DNA of 64,000 bases from Sphingobacterium sp. (lineage in GTDB: Bacteria > Bacteroidota > Bacteroidia > Sphingobacteriales > Sphingobacteriaceae), in assembly GCA_022712315.1 (NCBI GenBank), contig JALAGS010000027.1, positions 1-64,000 of the forward strand. The letters run 5' to 3'. Shown one piece after another: positions 51,819 through 59,211 of this stretch; position 1 is the first letter of the stretch, and the number at the start of each line of letters is the position of its first letter. Under the pieces are notes generated by a model. That model ran no database searches, was not told where the DNA came from, and worked only from the letters and a program-made list of their open reading frames with translations. The position numbers and the translations under genes are program-made.

Positions 51819-52517
51819 ATGAAATCCGAATTAAATAAGTTTTTTGGTGATTTTGTGTCTATATTCTTTCCGAGAGAATGTGGTTGTTGCGGTTGTGTTT
51901 TAAAATATCAGGAAAAGTTTATTTGTGTGGCATGCGATTTCCATCTGCCTTATACCAACTTTCATGAGTACTCAGACAATGATACGGCTAGGCAACTCTG
52001 GGGGAAAGCTCCAGTGGAAGAGGCTTGTTCTTTCTTATTGTTGCAAAAAGATAGTCGTGTTGAGCATCTAATTTATCAGATCAAATATAATAAACAGCCC
52101 TTCCTAGCGGAATATTTTGGCTATCAATACGGCTTAAAATTAGTAAAAGTACAGGCGTACCAAGGCATAGATTTTATTGTTCCTGTCCCGCTGCATAGTA
52201 GCAAACTCAGAAAAAGAGGATACAATCAATCCACTTACTTCGGTAGGGGACTGTCCCGGGCGATGGAAATTCCATTGCGGGAAGATATTTTGATTAGAAA
52301 GAAAGCGACAATTAGCCAGACAGGTAAAGGACGGCTCGACCGGTACGAAAATGTAAACGATGTCTTTGATTGTCAGTTCACTGAGTTAGCGGCCAATGTG
52401 CACATTCTGCTAGTGGACGATGTGTTAACAACTGGCGCAACAATTGTTTCAGCGGCATTAACGCTTTTGGCTTCTTTTGACTGTCGGGTATCTATTGTTA
52501 CTTTGGCAAGGGCCTAA
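51819..52517 (+). CDS. ComF family protein (phosphoribosyltransferase-like)
   Basis: The 232-residue protein has an N-terminal zinc-binding cluster (ECGCCGC with a later CVAC, about 20-45) and a C-terminal phosphoribosyltransferase-like domain with the PRPP motif ILLVDDVLTTGATI (about 191-204) and the conserved KLRKRGYNQS segment. In other bacteria ComF proteins take part in DNA uptake during competence. No other competence genes are near. It lies 41 bases after rlmN and may be cotranscribed with it, and is convergent with the VanZ-like gene. Confidence 0.9.
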   Translation: MKSELNKFFGDFVSIFFPRECGCCGCVLKYQEKFICVACDFHLPYTNFHEYSDNDTARQLWGKAPVEEACSFLLLQKDSRVEHLIYQIKYNKQPFLAEYFGYQYGLKLVKVQAYQGIDFIVPVPLHSSKLRKRGYNQSTYFGRGLSRAMEIPLREDILIRKKATISQTGKGRLDRYENVNDVFDCQFTELAANVHILLVDDVLTTGATIVSAALTLLASFDCRVSIVTLARA

Positions 52518-52680
52518 ATCAGTAATCCTATCCTATTGTTTTTGGATTCATTTAAATATCATGAGAAATAGAATTCACAATCCGTCAGGATAAAGTGATT
52601 TCCAATAATTCGAGGAACTTATATATTCAGGTGTTTACCTTCAATAAAAATGACCATGTCAAAGGACTTCAATAGGATGT

Positions 52681-53064
52681 TTAGTACCGTCTGTTGACAT
52701 AGTTTAAGAGATAGGCGAATCCTGCCATACCTATTCCGATCGTGTCTGCAAATAAATCCCACCAGTCACCGCTGCGATAAGTAAAGATATAAAGCTGAAG
52801 TAATTCTGTCAGACCTGCAAATAAAAATCCGAGTATAGATACAATAAAGACTGGAAGCCAGCGGGTTGGTTTGCCGCTAAATTGTTGGATCACGCCATTG
52901 TACAACAGTGTGCAGAAAACAAAGAACATACCGCAATGGACTAATTTATCCATCCCTGGATAAGCAGGAACTGCGTCAAAATTGTTGCCTGGGAGTGTGC
53001 ATAAAATAATAACTATGATGGCCCAAATAAAACACCATTTATAGTCTAGCAAGATTTTAATCAT
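52681..53064 (-). CDS. VanZ-like family membrane protein
   Basis: The 127-residue protein has four hydrophobic helices and the VanZ-family pattern: PGMDKLVHCGMFFVFCTLLY (the DK..H motif) and the C-terminal GLTELLQLYIFTYRSGDWWDLFADTIG. VanZ of enterococci confers low-level teicoplanin resistance, but most homologues, including short ones like this, have no proven resistance role. The ATG at 53064 is chosen; the frame stays open to 53112 but lacks a better start. Divergent from the PadR gene with about 150 bases between. Confidence 0.8.
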   Translation of the reverse strand: MIKILLDYKWCFIWAIIVIILCTLPGNNFDAVPAYPGMDKLVHCGMFFVFCTLLYNGVIQQFSGKPTRWLPVFIVSILGFLFAGLTELLQLYIFTYRSGDWWDLFADTIGIGMAGFAYLLNYVNRRY

Positions 53065-53165
53065 GGCGATAAATATCCAAAAATTTCCTGATAGAAATAA
53101 AAATATTATCAATTTAAAAATTATTGCACTGTAAATCAGTTAATTGTATAATTTATTTTGCTTTA

Positions 53166-53211
53166 TATGGTACTATGTATTGCATGGTACCATAAAATAC
53201 ATATATCTTTG
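53166..53211 (+). promoter_or_regulatory. PadR promoter with overlapping palindromic operator
   Basis: The -7 element TATCTTTG lies at 53204-53211, and ATTG at 53179-53182 stands at the -33 position (21-base spacer). Over the -33 region sits an imperfect palindrome, TACTATG (53171-53177), N5, CATGGTA (53183-53189), inside a wider perfect inverted repeat TATGGTAC (53166-53173) and GTACCATA (53187-53194). PadR proteins commonly bind TACTATG/CATAGTA-like palindromes and repress their own genes, so autoregulation is likely. The -7 element ends 7 bases before the start codon, implying a leaderless transcript. Confidence 0.65.
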
Positions 53212-53218
53212 TATTGTT

Positions 53219-53590
53219 ATGATAGCTGAAAATACACAAATCCAAATGAGGAAAGGGATACTTGAATATTGTATCCTATCCATAATTTCTCGAGGAGAAA
53301 TTTATGCCTCCGATATTATCAGCGAACTGAAGAAAGCTCAATTATTGGTTGTGGAAGGAACCTTATATCCGCTTTTAACGCGTCTAAAGAACAATGGACT
53401 GTTAAGCTATATATGGAAGGAGTCGACTTCAGGTCCGCCTAGAAAATATTATGAAATTACCCAAGAAGGGTTAGAAGTCCTCTCACGGCTAGATGTTACC
53501 TGGAATGAGCTCGTGTTTGCTGTAAACACGTCATTGGTGGGTAGAAACAATGATTCAACTAAACCAGTTAAAGATAATAACGATGAATAA
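53219..53590 (+). CDS. PadR family transcriptional regulator
   Basis: The 123-residue winged-helix protein has the PadR landmarks MRKGILEYCILSIISRGEIY (about 10-29), VVEGTLYPLLTRLKNNGLLS and STSGPPRKYYEITQEGLEVL. The ATG at 53219 gives the start MIAENTQIQ expected for this group; an upstream in-frame TTG lies before the promoter and is rejected. It overlaps the PspC gene (TAA at 53588-53590 lies inside it), so the two are translationally coupled. Likely a repressor of this operon. Confidence 0.92.
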   Translation: MIAENTQIQMRKGILEYCILSIISRGEIYASDIISELKKAQLLVVEGTLYPLLTRLKNNGLLSYIWKESTSGPPRKYYEITQEGLEVLSRLDVTWNELVFAVNTSLVGRNNDSTKPVKDNNDE

Positions 53591-55253
53591 GACAATAATT
53601 ATCAACATAAATAGTATCGTCTTCCATATTGAAGAGGATGCTTATGAGGTGCTTCGCTCCTACATGATTGATATAAAGAAGCACTTTGGACAATCGGAAG
53701 ATAGTAAGGAGATTTTAGAAGACATCGAGAATCGTATTTCTGAGATGTTTACCGAAAAGATTCAGACAGGTAGCAAAGAAGTCCTGAATATGGATGATGT
53801 AAATGCCGTCATAGAGCAGATGGGTAGTGTAAGTGATTTTGAATCTGATGACCAGGATGGTTATACGTCTTTTCAACGTCAGCCGCATGCAGACGGTTTT
53901 AAGGTAGGTAAGAAGTTGATGCGGGATCCTGATGACAAAGTGTTCAGCGGAGTATGTAGCGGATTAGGGCACTTTTTTGGCATCGAAGCTAAATGGGTGA
54001 GGTTACTCTTCGCTTTATTTGTTGTGATCGGAGGATCGGGTGTGCTTATCTATGTCATCCTATGGATCGTCATGCCGCTGGCTGTAACCCGTGCGGATAA
54101 GATGGAAATGCGAGGCGAAGCACCGAATATCCAAAACTTCAAGCGTTCTTTTGACGAAGAAATGAGTGGTGTTAAGGAAACATTTTCAAGAGGGATGGAT
54201 AGAACAGGTGACGGTGTAGCCAAATTAATGCAGATCATTGTTAAAGTCATCGGCGTATTCTTTGTGATTATTGTTGGATTAACACTCATAGGTCTTATCA
54301 TAGGGTTGATCTTCTTTGCATTGGCTATTGTTAATGTCATTCCTGATGTAATGGATGATTCTGGGCCTTTCTATTTAATGGATCCGAGCGATGTACCTTT
54401 TGCTTTAATTGCTGGTTTCTTATCTATTTTTATACCTTTTGCAGGATTATTCTATTTGCTTTTGCGTGTACTTTTCGAGAAAAAACCGATGAACAATTAT
54501 TTGACCACGACTTTATTCCTGGTATGGTTGGCATCGATTGGTGCGATTATTTATTATTCGACATCTGTAGCGAAAGAATTCAGGGAGTCCAGTACGATTG
54601 TTGAAGAGAAGCCATTGCAAAAACAAGCTATTTATTATTTGAATGAAAATGACGTCAGGGTAATTCGATTAAAAAATGGTGTAAAAAGTGGTATCGGTAT
54701 TAAAAATGAAAACCTTTCAACCTATTTGAGACGTAATATTCGTATTCGAATTGAGCGTATCGACTCGTTGCAAGAACCCTATGTGCGCTACGAATATTCG
54801 GCAAAAGGAAATACCTATAAAGCAGCCACAGATAGAGCCGGTAAAATTAGTTATGCCTTGAGACAGGATAGTACATCATTGACCTTCGATAATGCTTTTC
54901 AATTGAATGAAGGCGAACGTTATCGGGATCAAGAGGTTAATATTACCTTATTCCTACCTGTGGGCACAAAATTGGTCATTAATGATCATCTGGAAGATAA
55001 ATTAAGAGATATATCCTTTTACGAGTGCAAAGATCGCTATAAGGAAGATTTAAAAGATGTAAAGGACGTTGAATTTGTGGTTACTTCCCTTGGACTGAAA
55101 TGTGCCTTAGCTCCAAGAGAATCCGATGAAAGTGAAGACCATAACGCGAACGAAAATGAAGTAGTTGCAAATGATACTTCTATAGTTATCCGGAGGGATA
55201 CAATTATTAATGTCAAAAAAGATGGGGTGACCATACAGACAAAAAAGAAATAA
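53583..55253 (+). CDS. PspC domain envelope-stress membrane protein
   Basis: The 556-residue protein starts inside the end of the PadR gene. It has an N-terminal soluble domain of about 95 residues (KTIIININSIVFHIEEDAYE, with IENRISEMF), a PspC domain (about 115-180; DPDDKVFSGVCSGLGHFFGI, GGSGVLIYVILWIVMPLA), two or three further membrane helices up to about residue 340, and a C-terminal extracytoplasmic region of about 220 residues. PspC-type proteins sense envelope stress in other bacteria. The PadR-PspC pairing is frequent in Bacteroidota. What it controls or senses here is unknown. Confidence 0.88.
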   Translation: MNKTIIININSIVFHIEEDAYEVLRSYMIDIKKHFGQSEDSKEILEDIENRISEMFTEKIQTGSKEVLNMDDVNAVIEQMGSVSDFESDDQDGYTSFQRQPHADGFKVGKKLMRDPDDKVFSGVCSGLGHFFGIEAKWVRLLFALFVVIGGSGVLIYVILWIVMPLAVTRADKMEMRGEAPNIQNFKRSFDEEMSGVKETFSRGMDRTGDGVAKLMQIIVKVIGVFFVIIVGLTLIGLIIGLIFFALAIVNVIPDVMDDSGPFYLMDPSDVPFALIAGFLSIFIPFAGLFYLLLRVLFEKKPMNNYLTTTLFLVWLASIGAIIYYSTSVAKEFRESSTIVEEKPLQKQAIYYLNENDVRVIRLKNGVKSGIGIKNENLSTYLRRNIRIRIERIDSLQEPYVRYEYSAKGNTYKAATDRAGKISYALRQDSTSLTFDNAFQLNEGERYRDQEVNITLFLPVGTKLVINDHLEDKLRDISFYECKDRYKEDLKDVKDVEFVVTSLGLKCALAPRESDESEDHNANENEVVANDTSIVIRRDTIINVKKDGVTIQTKKK

Positions 55254-55263
55254 TAGCTACCAA

Positions 55264-55288
55264 GTCTTCCGTCTTCAAGACGGAAGAC
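55264..55288 (+). other. Perfect hairpin after the pspC-like gene
   Basis: A 25-base palindrome with an 11-bp stem (GTCTTCCGTCT with AGACGGAAGAC) and 3-base loop lies 10 bases after the stop. No T-run follows on either strand, so it is not a standard terminator; it could protect the 3' end of the mRNA or be a protein site. Confidence 0.5.
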
Positions 55289-55392
55289 AAATTATTGAAG
55301 CCCTAACCAATCGAAAACTAGTACTGAACCTCGTGTGATAAACCTATTTGATGCCATCATTGATCGATGTTATTACACCTATTTATAAACGA

Positions 55393-57801
55393 ATGAAAAG
55401 ATATTTTTACCTCTTACTCTTAAATTTTTTGATTGTTTCCTTTACCTATGCACAGGTGAAAGTTACGGGCAAAGTACAGACGGACAATAATGTACCTTTG
55501 GTCGCCGCAACTGCCTATCTGATGAAGGCAAAGACGGCTATTATTTTGAAAGCTGTTGTTACAGATGAAAATGGGGAATACCAATTTACGGATGTACAAA
55601 CTGGAAGTTATTACATTGACGTCAAAATGATCGGGTATACGTCCAATAAAAGCAATACTTTCGACATCAACAAAACAACTTATAACGTTGCAACAATCCT
55701 GCTGAACGCTGACACACGAAAACTGCAGGAGGTCGCCGTGGAGGGGAAGCGTCCAATGGTTGAAAGTAAACCTGGAAAACTCGTTCTAAATGTTGAAAAT
55801 TCTCCCTTGGCAGCTGGGAATAACGCCTTAGATATTGTACAAAGGGCTCCTGGGGTAAGCTTGGATAACAATAATAATTTGCAATTGATGGGGCAGTCCG
55901 GGGTTTCGGTTACCATTGATGGACGGCAGACTTATATGTCAGGGGAACAGCTTGTGAATTTTTTGAAGAGTACAGATGGCAATCAGATTAAGTCTGTTGA
56001 AGTGATCACGACAAGAGCGGCAAAGGATGACGCCGAGGGTGCAGTAGGAACAATTAATATTGTTCTTAAAAAAAATCGTATGGAAGGTTTTAACGGAACC
56101 TTTAACCTGACTGCTGGACGAGGAGAAAAATTTAGAGGAAATAGTTCCTTATCCTTAAATTATAAAAAGAACAACACAACAGTATTTGGATCATATGCGT
56201 ATTCGGATGAAAAAAGCTATCGGAAGCTCCTTCTCGATCGCATCATCCAGAATAAAGATGTAAAGACTTATTTTAAACAAAGGTCAATATTGGATGAACA
56301 GGAAAAGAATCATTCCTACCGTTTTGGTGTCGAACAAAAAACATCCGCTAGAAATACTTTAACGGTACAGTTTAATGGATCAAATAATATCGAATACAAT
56401 GATAATGATAGTAAGACCAATGTAGGAAAGTCTTTTACAACATTGGATTCACTTTTGATTTCGACATCTGCGTTCAAAGAATTATTTGATCGTTACTCTG
56501 CTAATTTAAATAATGAGTTTAGAATTGATTCTAATGGCAGAAAACTAACTCTTGATCTAGATTGGAGTAAATTCAAAAGCAGTAAGCGGGTAAGCTATAA
56601 TAATCAATATTTTGATGGTCAAATGGATGCGATTACTCCAGAGGAAATCCAGCGTAGCAGAATGCCTATCGGAATCGATATCTATGTTGCCAAACTGGAT
56701 TATGAACAACCGCTTACTAAGGTTTCTAAGCTTGAAATGGGGGCAAAGTATTCCAATGTTACGTCAGATAACGACTTAACCTTTGAGGATTTTTTGAACA
56801 ATTCTTGGATTAACAATGAAAGGCGTACGAATCATTTTGTTTATAAAGAGCAGATTGCCGCCGGATATATAGACTATAACAATACAATAGGAAAATGGGG
56901 CCTGAAGGTAGGGGCGAGAGGAGAATATACCTTTTCTGATGGAAACTCATTGACCTTAAATAAGCAAGTGAAACGGAATTACTTTAAACTTTTTCCGAAT
57001 GCAAATCTGACATATACACTTCATGAGAATCATATTCTTTCCTTAGGTTACGCGAGGAAAATCACCCGTCCTAATTACAGACAGTTGAACCCTTTTGATT
57101 ATTTCATTGATAAACTGACGTTTGAACGTGGTAATCCTTATTTGAACCCGCAATTTTCCAATGAATTCACCCTGAACTATACATTGATGCAACGTTATAA
57201 TGTGACATTGGGTATTAATGATGTACGGGATGCGATTGTGGAGAGCATGGGCCAGGATTCAGTGCTGAAACAGACTTGGGTTATACGTGAAAATTTAGGG
57301 AAGAATATGACAGCTTATCTGAATCTGAACATCCCGATTACGGTATCCAAGATTTGGAGCATGAATAACAATATTACAGGCATCCATTTTAATTTTGATG
57401 GTATAGTGAGCGGTCATCCGCTGAAAAGGAAGTCATTTCTTTTGCAGGCAACATCAATGCATAATTTAAAATTGGCGAAAAGTCTGTCGGCCAATGTCAA
57501 CTTGCGGTATTTCTCTCCTTTCAAATATAATGTATACGATATGAAGGCACGTTGGGATATGGAGGTTGGAGCGACAAAAACATTTAAAGATCAACGTAGT
57601 TCTTTGAAGTTGGCGGTGAGTGACTTGTTTAATACGGGGAATCAGAATCTGAAAACCAATTTTGGAGATTTTGACTCTAGTATCAGACAATACCAAGATC
57701 GTCGTGTCGTTCGATTAACCTATTCGTATAAATTTGGAAATTTAAAAAATAACTATCGTAAGAAAGACACGAGCAATGAAGAGAAAGAAAGAGCACAATA
57801 G
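55393..57801 (+). CDS. Outer-membrane beta-barrel protein, TonB-receptor-like
   Basis: The 802-residue protein has a signal peptide (about 1-20, ending YAQ), a carboxypeptidase-regulatory-like domain (about 22-105; KVTGKVQTDNNVPLVAATAY), a plug-like region (LDIVQRAPGVSLDNNNNLQL, VTIDGRQTYMSGEQLVNFL, EVITTRAAKDDAEGAVGTIN) and a large barrel ending LTYSYKFGNLKNN. It has the OMP_b-brl_3 type organisation and lacks SusC signatures and an STN domain, so it is not a SusC. The ATG at 55393 is chosen because the signal peptide follows it; the frame stays open to 55348. It follows the PspC gene by 139 bases. Ligand unknown. Confidence 0.87.
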   Translation: MKRYFYLLLLNFLIVSFTYAQVKVTGKVQTDNNVPLVAATAYLMKAKTAIILKAVVTDENGEYQFTDVQTGSYYIDVKMIGYTSNKSNTFDINKTTYNVATILLNADTRKLQEVAVEGKRPMVESKPGKLVLNVENSPLAAGNNALDIVQRAPGVSLDNNNNLQLMGQSGVSVTIDGRQTYMSGEQLVNFLKSTDGNQIKSVEVITTRAAKDDAEGAVGTINIVLKKNRMEGFNGTFNLTAGRGEKFRGNSSLSLNYKKNNTTVFGSYAYSDEKSYRKLLLDRIIQNKDVKTYFKQRSILDEQEKNHSYRFGVEQKTSARNTLTVQFNGSNNIEYNDNDSKTNVGKSFTTLDSLLISTSAFKELFDRYSANLNNEFRIDSNGRKLTLDLDWSKFKSSKRVSYNNQYFDGQMDAITPEEIQRSRMPIGIDIYVAKLDYEQPLTKVSKLEMGAKYSNVTSDNDLTFEDFLNNSWINNERRTNHFVYKEQIAAGYIDYNNTIGKWGLKVGARGEYTFSDGNSLTLNKQVKRNYFKLFPNANLTYTLHENHILSLGYARKITRPNYRQLNPFDYFIDKLTFERGNPYLNPQFSNEFTLNYTLMQRYNVTLGINDVRDAIVESMGQDSVLKQTWVIRENLGKNMTAYLNLNIPITVSKIWSMNNNITGIHFNFDGIVSGHPLKRKSFLLQATSMHNLKLAKSLSANVNLRYFSPFKYNVYDMKARWDMEVGATKTFKDQRSSLKLAVSDLFNTGNQNLKTNFGDFDSSIRQYQDRRVVRLTYSYKFGNLKNNYRKKDTSNEEKERAQ

Positions 57802-57825
57802 GACTGGATTGTTTTTATAATATAT

Positions 57826-57859
57826 AACCGTAGGAATGTCCTATTCTTACGGTTTTTTT
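57826..57859 (+). terminator. Rho-independent terminator after the outer-membrane barrel gene
   Basis: AACCGTAGGAAT (57826-57837) pairs with ATTCTTACGGTT (57843-57854, one G-U) around a 5-base loop and is followed by a run of T to 57859. On the minus strand there is no matching T-run, so it serves the plus-strand gene. Confidence 0.88.
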
Positions 57860-57982
57860 GCATTGTCTGTTTGATATTTGATATACTTAAAGTAGTCGGA
57901 GTATTTCATATGGCTTTTGAATCAGAAAGCATCTTTTTCTGGCTTTTAGCTATTGTTGTTTAAGAAATGAACCAAATTTTAA

Positions 57983-58993
57983 TTAGTCATTTTTGACCAA
58001 TTCGGTAGGCAATACACGGGTTTCAAATTCTGTAATGGGATATTTTGCTTCTATTAACTTAATAAGCAATTCCGTGGCAATTTTTCCCATTTCGAATGCA
58101 GGTTGGCGAATTGCGGTTAATTTGGTGGAAAAGAGGTCCACGACGTTTGAATTTGTGAATCCTGCAATGGCGATACTTTGTGCAGGTCCGAAAGGTCTTT
58201 TTTTTATGACATGAAGATATCCTGTGGTTAATTTATCGCCAGAAATGAAGATAGCATCGAAACCAATGCGGAGCAGTTCTTCGACAGCCTTCTCAACTTC
58301 CTCTAAATGTAGTCCACCATGTTGACAATATTTTACCAAATTTGGGTCGAAATCGATATGATTTGCCATCAGGGCCTTTTTATAGCCAATTAATCGATCT
58401 TTCGTTATGGACAATGATTTAGAGTTTGTAAGGTGCGCAATTTTCTTCTTTCCAAGTGTTATAAGGTGCTGAGTTGCATCATAGGCTCCTTGTTGATTGT
58501 TTACGACAACTTTGTAGGTGTCGAACTGCTGTGGGATCCGATCAAAAAAGACAATTGGAAATCCCCTTTCTTTCAATTGATGTAGATAGGAGATGTCTTC
58601 AGTTTCTGAAGACAATGCAATCAGTAGTCCATCTATAGACCTAGAAGTTAGATATTCGACATTCAGTCGTTCCCGTTCCGAAGATTCATGTGTTTGTGAA
58701 ATAATGATCTGAAAGTTCTTATCATAGGCAATTGATTCTACACCGCTTATGACTTGGGAGAAGAAATTATTAGCTATTTCGCTAACAATAACACCGATTG
58801 AGTGACTTCGTCGCTCTTTCAAACTCCTAGCGATAGGATTAGCACGATAGTTTATTTTTTTTGCGTATTCTAATACAATCTTTTTTGTTTCAGGACTTAT
58901 TTCATAACTATCTCTCAAAGCTCTTGAGATAGTAGAAGTAGATAAATTAAGCGCTTTAGCAATGTCTTTGATTGTATAGTTCTCGAATTTCAT
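57983..58993 (-). CDS. LacI family transcriptional regulator
   Basis: The 336-residue protein has an N-terminal LacI helix-turn-helix (about 5-25; IKDIAKALNLSTSTISRAL) and hinge (YRANPIARSLKERRS), followed by a periplasmic-binding-protein-like sensor domain (SIGVIVSEIANNFFSQVISG, SRSIDGLLIALS, PIVFFDRIPQQ, DAIFISGDKL). The ATG at 58993 is chosen over an in-frame TTG three codons upstream. It is divergent from the second susC, and a perfect 30-bp palindrome with two AACGTT cores lies in the gap, so it likely controls that SusCD pair and itself in response to a sugar. Confidence 0.92.
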   Translation of the reverse strand: MKFENYTIKDIAKALNLSTSTISRALRDSYEISPETKKIVLEYAKKINYRANPIARSLKERRSHSIGVIVSEIANNFFSQVISGVESIAYDKNFQIIISQTHESSERERLNVEYLTSRSIDGLLIALSSETEDISYLHQLKERGFPIVFFDRIPQQFDTYKVVVNNQQGAYDATQHLITLGKKKIAHLTNSKSLSITKDRLIGYKKALMANHIDFDPNLVKYCQHGGLHLEEVEKAVEELLRIGFDAIFISGDKLTTGYLHVIKKRPFGPAQSIAIAGFTNSNVVDLFSTKLTAIRQPAFEMGKIATELLIKLIEAKYPITEFETRVLPTELVKND

Positions 58994-59053
58994 AATCGGC
59001 AAAATAGACTATAATATTAGTCAAAAAAAATTACAAAACCTAATTTACGGACA

Positions 59054-59083
59054 TATGCAAACGTTGCCGGCAACGTTTGCATA
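59054..59083 (+). promoter_or_regulatory. Perfect 30-bp palindromic LacI-type operator
   Basis: The left arm TATGCAAACGTTGCC (59054-59068) is mirrored exactly by GGCAACGTTTGCATA (59069-59083). Two AACGTT cores, at 59060-59065 and 59072-59077, are each typical LacI-family operator centres, 12 bases apart, and a third CG-centred palindrome GTTGCCGGCAAC lies at the middle. The site is 61 bases upstream of the lacI start and 129 bases upstream of susC. Confidence 0.8.
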
Positions 59084-59160
59084 ACTTTTTAATGATACTT
59101 GCATGAACAAGTGAAATATAACTTGTAAACTTGATTGTATGATAACCAGTTAAATTTCGA

Positions 59161-59173
59161 TGCAGGTCCTGCA
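59161..59173 (+). other. Short palindrome in the susC leader
   Basis: TGCAGG-T-CCTGCA is a perfect 13-base palindrome in the 5' leader of the second susC, 38 bases before its ATG. It is too short to fold well (one-base loop) and could be a protein site; significance is uncertain. Confidence 0.3.
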
Positions 59174-59211
59174 AGAGTGATTTAATCATTGTAATTTAAA
59201 AACCTAAAAAT

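Noticed and set aside
52681..53064. VanZ-like protein as a glycopeptide resistance gene
   Set aside because: No vanA/vanH/vanX genes are nearby and most short VanZ homologues have no shown resistance function.
53144..53218. Upstream start extending PadR by 25 residues
   Set aside because: This segment contains the promoter and operator and would add hydrophobic residues foreign to the PadR family.
57826..57859. Bidirectional terminator also serving lacI
   Set aside because: The minus-strand side lacks a T-run after the stem, so only plus-strand termination is supported.
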